Shown piece by piece: positions 58,227-64,000 of a DNA stretch of 64,000 nt. Position 1 is the first letter of the stretch. Every line of letters starts with the position of its first letter. Under the pieces are notes generated by a model. The model was not told where the DNA came from, searched no databases, and saw nothing but the letters and a program-made list of their open reading frames with translations. The position numbers were made by a program, and so were the translations under genes. The stretch comes from Macrotrachela quadricornifera (taxonomy: Eukaryota; Rotifera; Eurotatoria; Philodinida; Philodinidae), in NCBI GenBank assembly GCA_022393335.1, contig JAJEKB010021159.1, positions 1-64,000 of the forward strand. The letters are read 5' to 3'.

Positions 58227-58850
58227 CGAAATCTTAATCAGATAGTGCTGTAATGGCTAATATTACCAAACTTTTCACGGTATTTTCTTAGTACAAAGGT
58301 AGTTTTTCAGAATGCTGTCACCATTAACAGGAGTAGAGAAGGGTGTCTGGGTGAAATTTCATACAAATCATATCGTAATGAAATTTGCATGAATTTTTCG
58401 GAAACTTAGCGAATTTGTTATGATTCTGAAATTAATTATTTCGTATCAATAATTGTTTTGTCTAATTTTGCAGAGAATACCCTTTCAACCAGAGGAAAGC
58501 CATAGGATAGTTTTTGACCCAACATTTTTACGTGAAGGAGTGTTTGTTCTGTCCTATTGTTAGATTTACTACAGTAAATGTCTTTCTGAGAGAATTTGTG
58601 CAAATGATTGTTTCCTCAATAATTCAAGAACAAAAATGTATAAAAACATACGCTTTTTGCCATTGCACACAGAACATTTTAGGATGCTCAAAAAAAAAAA
58701 GACAAAATGTATAAAATGGAGAACAACTGTATGAATGAAAATATCCATCAAATGAAGAAGGCAACAAGTGAGATAAAATTCCATTTCTCATAACTCATAA
58801 TCTATATATAAAAAAGAAGGAATCGTGTCTTTTTTTCTATTTTTTATACA
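58227..58850. other. Intergenic / repeat flank
   Basis: Contains (G)GGTGAAATTTCATAC text like that at 41941-42960 and AATCTATATATA at 58799. No gene. Confidence 0.3.
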
Positions 58851-59256
58851 TTCAGACACCACACGAACTAGCGGTGCTAAGCTTTTCATAACATACTCTT
58901 CGATCTCGAGGAAGATCCAGAGGAGGTAAGAATAACAGACGGGAGGATTGGGGTAAAATTTCACACAGGTTATGATACGATCCAATTTTTACGAATCTTT
59001 CAGAAACTGCCGAGCATCTGCTGCCATTGTTAGAATATGCATCTCTTACTGTCACTTAAGTGAAAGACACTCACATCTCACACTATTGGCTGAATTATCC
59101 GACTTAAGAATGATCGTAAGTGTATGCATGGCGGGACATGCAGTAATAATAGATGAAAAGGTCACGAGCAAGCCCTCCATATGTCTTCTGTCGTTTTCTG
59201 GCATGCTAAGCTTTCAGTATGGAGACTTCCCGAGCAACGCCGGATATTACCGCTAG
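58851..59256 (+). repeat. Dispersed repeat, copy 2 (pair with 16709-17171)
   Basis: About 405 bp. Within it an open frame 58972-59256 ends MAGHAVIIDEKVTSKPSICL, LSFSGMLSFQYGDFPSNAG, YYR-stop; the same final residues are recognisable in copy 1. Confidence 0.6.
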
Positions 59257-60137
59257 TATGTTTTGACACAAAGATGATAATAAATAATATCATAATGATA
59301 TCTAAATGTGATCAAACGGATAGAGGGAAATACAATTATACGACAGCGTTTCTACAATGAACAGAGAAAGAATATGTAGAGCATAGTGGATAATTAAGGA
59401 CATACACATATAAGGAACGTATGAGCATATGCTGCAACGAGAATGATCAAATATATGAGCATGTGAACAATTTTATGCGTTATATCGTTTTCCGAGAAAT
59501 TCATTTTTACGACAGCTGCAGGAAAGGATATAGCGAACTTTAGATTTGACTATCATAATGGATATAATCGTCTGTGTTTTCGTCCTCACCCTCATTGAGA
59601 GGATGTTACAATGAGCATAATTGCCATATAATTTTCCGGAGATCAAATTCTGAGATATCACTATAACGCATTATATGATGTTAATAGCAGAAGAACGAAT
59701 TTCATGTCGATTAATTCAATATATATATCCTATCAGATCCGATAGAATAATGTTGAATTATATACGAACTGAATAACGGAATCAGTAGTATCGAAACTCG
59801 ATTGGTTTCTTTTTTGAATCCAACAGTCTGATTGTATAGGTGCTGAAGATCTTTATCTAATACTGATTAGATGAATAAGCATAAAACCTGTAAGAACTAT
59901 CATTTTGTCAAGGGAATCTAACAAGATTCTGTAGGATGATCGGATTGGTGAAACTGGAATGTAATGATATGATATGTTTGATGAGTTTCTCTTAAACTTT
60001 ATGGTAGCGTCATCTCTCCATACATGTATATGATAGTTAGAGTATTCACACCAATAAGATTTTTTTTCATTTCTGTCATTATTGTATAGAATCTGAAGTA
60101 GTATGACATAGTCATATCTTAAGAAATTTCGATATAA
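59257..60137. other. AT-rich intergenic, upstream of phosphotransferase gene
   Basis: No gene recognised. A TTTTCGTCCTCACCCTCATTGAG segment at 59578-59600 resembles the flanks of the ribozyme-like motifs but lacks a proper core. Confidence 0.3.
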
Positions 60138-61079
60138 ATGAATGAAAAAACAGATCTTATTAAAAAAATCTTTTTGGATTACGATAAATCATTAGAAATA
60201 AAAAGTATATTACGTCCAATAAATGGTTTATCAAATTCAGTTTATTTTATTACATTTCTTAATAATTCAAATTTGGAACTTGTTTTAAAATTTACTAAAT
60301 CTAATGATATTACTGAAATAACTTTCTGTGAACTATTACATCACCATTCTATTGATTACTTTCCTGTACCAAAAATTTTAAAATCTAATTCAATTGATCA
60401 AAATTACTATTATATATCATCAAAAATGCCTGGTCTTCCTTTATCACAATTATTTGATTCAATGACACATGAACAACGAATAGAAATTTATCGACAATTC
60501 GGTACATTCGTCGGACAATTACATTCAAAATATACTTATGATAAATGTAAATATTTACATGGTGAAGTATTTCATAGTTGGAAATATATGTTTACTAATA
60601 TAATTGAAAAACAAATTGCACAATTTAAAGGAACAATGTTTCAAGAACTTGCAGATATTATTTATAATTATTTAATTGAAAATCTGAATTTAATTGATTA
60701 TGATATTGTTCCAAGATTATTACATATGGATTTACATTGTGGAAATATTTTAATATTTAATGAGAAAATAACAGGAATTTTAGATGCTGAAGATGCAATT
60801 ATTGGACATTATGAATATGAATTAATGAGAATTGAAAAAGGACATTTTGAAACAAATGATAATGAGATATATCGAAATGAATTTATGTCTAATTATACTA
60901 AATATGTTAAATTAGATGATGGATATGAACAACGACGACCATTTTATTCATTATCGAGAGAATTAGTTGGATTAGAATGTTTAATGGTACATGGTAATCA
61001 ATATGCCCAATATGGAAGTGTAGAAGAGGATATGAAATATATCGAAGATGAAATTAAACGCATTATTAAAATCAATTGA
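60138..61079 (+). CDS. APH/choline-kinase-like phosphotransferase, intronless
   Basis: An intact 313-residue frame with the protein-kinase-like fold of the aminoglycoside phosphotransferase family (APH). Visible elements: an N-lobe beginning SILRPINGLSNSVYFI with VLKF as the ATP-binding strand and Lys, the catalytic loop HMDLHCGN (His196, Asp198, Asn203), and the metal-binding Asp216 in ITGILDAEDAIIGH. The family phosphorylates small hydroxylated molecules; the substrate here cannot be inferred. Lack of introns and a bacterial-style catalytic loop suggest horizontal acquisition, while the codon use is now strongly AT-rich like the host, so the transfer is probably old. Start is the first ATG of the frame (AAATG context); length is normal for the family. 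Confidence 0.85.
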   Translation: MNEKTDLIKKIFLDYDKSLEIKSILRPINGLSNSVYFITFLNNSNLELVLKFTKSNDITEITFCELLHHHSIDYFPVPKILKSNSIDQNYYYISSKMPGLPLSQLFDSMTHEQRIEIYRQFGTFVGQLHSKYTYDKCKYLHGEVFHSWKYMFTNIIEKQIAQFKGTMFQELADIIYNYLIENLNLIDYDIVPRLLHMDLHCGNILIFNEKITGILDAEDAIIGHYEYELMRIEKGHFETNDNEIYRNEFMSNYTKYVKLDDGYEQRRPFYSLSRELVGLECLMVHGNQYAQYGSVEEDMKYIEDEIKRIIKIN

Positions 61080-62789
61080 ACATTTTCGTCCATGTGTCAT
61101 TATACAGAACGCATTCTCGAGATTTTCACCCTTTTTACAAATTTAATAAATATCAAAACTTAAAGTTCCTGTAACATACTAGTGACAAGAAACTTTTTCA
61201 GGTATCCTACACTCCGTAGAGTCACTAGATGTATTATATAATCCTCGAAACTACTAAGTTGATCAACACAGTTTTGTCTTAAAAACATAAAATTTGAATT
61301 TTAGATTCTGAAATGTCATTTCCATAACAGAATACAATTGTTCTGTTTTTTAATCAAACCTTTTCCGGAGAGTTTTACAAATATTAATAAAAATTTCTAT
61401 ATAACATACGGTATCAAATATTATAGAAGTAAAATATAAGACATTAAATTATTGTTTTTTGCTTTGAAATTTTCGCTACTTAATACATTGGATTTGAAAC
61501 GAGATGTGTGATGAGGTGTACCTTAAGCAGAGATGTCCATAGTGGCAGTGGCGGTAGCTTTTCTATGAAAGAAGTTTTCACATAATCTCTATGCTGATGT
61601 GTGGTGGACGATAAGGCTTGACGAATCTGATCGATTGTCATGATCTACTCTAGTTTAAACCGATTACAGCCTTGAAAATCCAAGGATTTTAAAAAGTACT
61701 ATCGCAGCAGCGGTGAACTCTCAACCGCAATGAGCATCTTTGAGCTTAAAATATTCTACATTTGTAAAGAATAGTTTATTTTCTATATGCACCTTTTATT
61801 TTCATAATAGATAAAATTCCCTCCCAATAGTTTTTGATAGATGACGAATTGATTTTCGCATTTTTTCAGTTAATATTTGATAACCAAATTTAGACTAGTC
61901 AATATGTAAAATACTATCGAGATGAGAAAGGTAGCAAACGATAAATTGTTTTTAGCAAAATATTTTATGAATCATATCAATCGAAGCAAACTTTAAAAAT
62001 GATGATCAAAAAAATCTGATATTCATTGGTTGAATATCAGGTAAAACCGAGTATTTAAAGTTTCTTGTATATTTAATTCGGATAAATTTTCGAATAGTTT
62101 TTTCTCTACATCATGATCGAAATTGGGTGGAAATTCGTTACCCTTTACGCGGGAAAGGTTTTCACAATGGTGTTACCAGGTAATCATATCGGAATGGCCT
62201 TTATATTGTCGAGTGGATAGATCCTTAAAGGCTCCGATTTTTGAATTTCCCTTTTTTTGATTTTTAAAAGTACTTTTTCGAAAAAAGTTTTAATTCAAAG
62301 TGGTAATAAATATGAAATATCTCAGTTTTTTATTTGAGCAAAATAGCAGAACCTGTAAGAATCTACCCGTAACTGTCCTCTGTTCAACAAAAAACAATCT
62401 CCATTCTCTATTGAGTTATTATTAAGAAATCTTTCCCTGTGTAAACGATAAAATCGAAAAAATTGATTTTAAGAAAAATGAAAAATAAACTCGAAAAACA
62501 TGATAATGGATACAAATTTTCATCAATAAATCCGTTCAAATGTTTGTTTTTCGAAAAATCATCAATATTCTGAAGAAGGAGACTTCGTCGCATTTTTCAA
62601 TGACAAAAAAATTAATTTAGACTCTTCTGACGGCAACGGGGAAGGCTCTTGAAATGATAAATAATAAAAAAACAAACAAAATACGAAAATATTATAAAAA
62701 ATAATCAAAATAATTTTTTTTTCGTAAGAAGGTTTCTTTATATTAATTACAGATATGTTTTGATTGTTTGAATTAGTGGAGAAAAATTT
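61080..62789. other. Intergenic with one dispersed repeat fragment
   Basis: 62440-62610 is related to 33993-34200. Otherwise no gene or structure recognised. Confidence 0.4.
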
Positions 62790-64000
62790 CTAATGACGAA
62801 TTGATATTTGTTTCTTTTTACATGAAACTGTTACTGATGAACCTAAGAATTGTGATGATGATGGTAAAGTAATTGTAACATCAGTTGTAGAATCTGATAA
62901 TACATTACATCCTTGTCCAAATCCAATTCTATCAATATTTATTGTTACATTACCATTAATACGAGTTGGATGAGAAACTGTAACAGAAAAATCAGTTGAA
63001 GTTTCATTAAATAAATAAATTCCATCATGTTTTAAACGTGCATTAATTTTAAAAGATGAACTTTGACATGAATATATTGTTGTTATATTATTCCATAATA
63101 CAAATGATGCACGTTTTAGAGTTGTCCATGCTAAACCATGAAAATAATTATTAGTTGAAATACATGAAAATATATTTTCATTATCATAACGTTGAATTAA
63201 TTCAAACATTGATGTAACACTTACATTTGGTAATATAATATAATTATAATCTCGAATATATGGTCCTAATCCATGATCTATCCATATATTTACTGTACGT
63301 TTTGTTATTGTATCATTATAAGGTCCTATTGTATTATATGATCCTGTCTTTGTACTAACTTCTGCTCCTATTGATGAATATAAATCTTGTGTTTGTAAAA
63401 GATAAGCAATATTACATTCACTAATATGTATCCATTGAACATTTAATGTTTTATTATAATTATAATAAGGAAATGAATAATTAATTCCATCATAAAGAGT
63501 AATTATTGTACCATTAAAAAAGGCAATAGTTATATTACCTTTTAATAATAAACGACTAACAAGTGTTGTCGATGCTCTATTTGATGAATTAACTGTTAAA
63601 TTAGTTGCTAATGCAATAATTCCATCATCATAAAAATGCCATGATCTTTTAGCAGTAAGATTATGATTTGCTGTATCCATGAATGCTAAACCATAATTTC
63701 CATCACTAACACCTCCAACAAAACTTAATTTAATCCAATTAAAAATACCATTTCGACAAGATTCTAATGGAATATCATGTTCAACTGTAATTCCATTAAT
63801 TAATTGCCAATTAAATAAAGGAAATATTTGTATATAATCATTTGGATTAGTTGTATAAATATTTAATACACCTTGACCAAGATGTTCACCTTTTTGATTT
63901 TCATAATTAATACATTCAGTAGGTTGTGTTCGAATTGATTGCATTTTAATTGAACTTGTCCAATTTAATCGACGATGTACTTGATAATCTGATGTATAAA
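62790..64000 (-). CDS. Polysaccharide lyase family 8 (hyaluronate/chondroitin/xanthan lyase-like), 5' part outside window
   Basis: The minus-strand frame is open from the window edge to TGA/TAA at 62790, giving 402 residues; the Met at 63944 is internal, since DYQVHRRLNWTSSIK precedes it in frame. This is the central supersandwich and C-terminal beta domain of PL8 lyases, secreted enzymes that cleave acidic polysaccharides by beta-elimination. Marks: HLGQGVLNIYTTNPNDY, FPLFNWQLINGITVE, KLSFVGGVSDGNYGLAFMD, LTAKRSWHFYDDGIIALAT, HGLGPYIRDYNYIILPN, and the final VTITLPSSSQFLGSSVTVSC. The catalytic alpha-toroid with its Asn/His/Tyr would be upstream, beyond the edge. Many N-x-S/T sites fit secretion. 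No introns; the family is mainly bacterial and fungal, so horizontal transfer is likely. Confidence 0.85.
   Translation of the reverse strand, partial: YTSDYQVHRRLNWTSSIKMQSIRTQPTECINYENQKGEHLGQGVLNIYTTNPNDYIQIFPLFNWQLINGITVEHDIPLESCRNGIFNWIKLSFVGGVSDGNYGLAFMDTANHNLTAKRSWHFYDDGIIALATNLTVNSSNRASTTLVSRLLLKGNITIAFFNGTIITLYDGINYSFPYYNYNKTLNVQWIHISECNIAYLLQTQDLYSSIGAEVSTKTGSYNTIGPYNDTITKRTVNIWIDHGLGPYIRDYNYIILPNVSVTSMFELIQRYDNENIFSCISTNNYFHGLAWTTLKRASFVLWNNITTIYSCQSSSFKINARLKHDGIYLFNETSTDFSVTVSHPTRINGNVTINIDRIGFGQGCNVLSDSTTDVTITLPSSSQFLGSSVTVSCKKKQISIRH

Noticed and set aside
59578..59625. Fifth possible hammerhead (CGAAAAC with CAATGAG upstream on the minus strand).
   Set aside because: No room for a stem II and no matching core boxes.

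Overview
The window looks like nuclear DNA of a small AT-rich invertebrate, most likely a bdelloid rotifer (Adineta/Rotaria-like). This is inference. It rests on very short GT-AG introns (about 50-75 nt), single-repeat LRR exons, several non-metazoan-type genes (a fungal-like protein, a bacterial-type phosphotransferase, a family 8 polysaccharide lyase, a sorbosone-dehydrogenase-like enzyme, FG-GAP/VCBS repeats), an arginine ADP-ribosyltransferase and a dense mix of decayed transposons. No bacterial operon, CRISPR array, rRNA or convincing tRNA was seen.

Layout. 0-16 kb is the gene-rich part: 3' end of a ribonuclease-inhibitor-type LRR gene, a five-exon cytochrome P450 with a 1-nt frameshift, a PQQ/sorbosone dehydrogenase-like gene with two in-frame TGA codons, a two-exon SDR that looks intact, a dead mariner, a decayed ADP-ribosyltransferase, a frameshifted FG-GAP protein, and an intronless fungal-like gene. 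16-21.5 kb holds a MULE remnant and two elements with long inverted repeats. 21.6-28.4 kb holds a minus-strand multi-exon region: an OTU-like domain lacking its catalytic Cys, followed by a possible Rel-like protein. The first OTU intron was swollen from 63 nt to 4.4 kb by a hAT-type element with a perfect 8-bp target duplication; a second inverted-repeat element with telomere-like (CCCTCA)n is nested inside. 29-34 kb holds a large hairpin and a near-complete but broken hAT transposon. 34-46 kb is mostly gene-poor repeat debris, with hammerhead-ribozyme-like motifs and one small TATA-preceded ORF. 46.4-54.1 kb is one degenerate 94-bp satellite array of about 80 units. 55.1-58.2 kb is a degenerate APE-type LINE. 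60.1-64 kb carries two bacterial-type genes, a phosphotransferase and a polysaccharide lyase cut by the window end.

The genes do not form a pathway. The common themes are acquired catabolic/secreted enzymes, innate-immunity-like modules (LRR, OTU, possible Rel, ART) and heavy transposon turnover. Several gene copies carry nonsense codons explainable as C-to-T changes of CAA/CAG/CGA, or single-base frameshifts, so part of the gene content is decaying (or, for frameshifts, affected by assembly errors).
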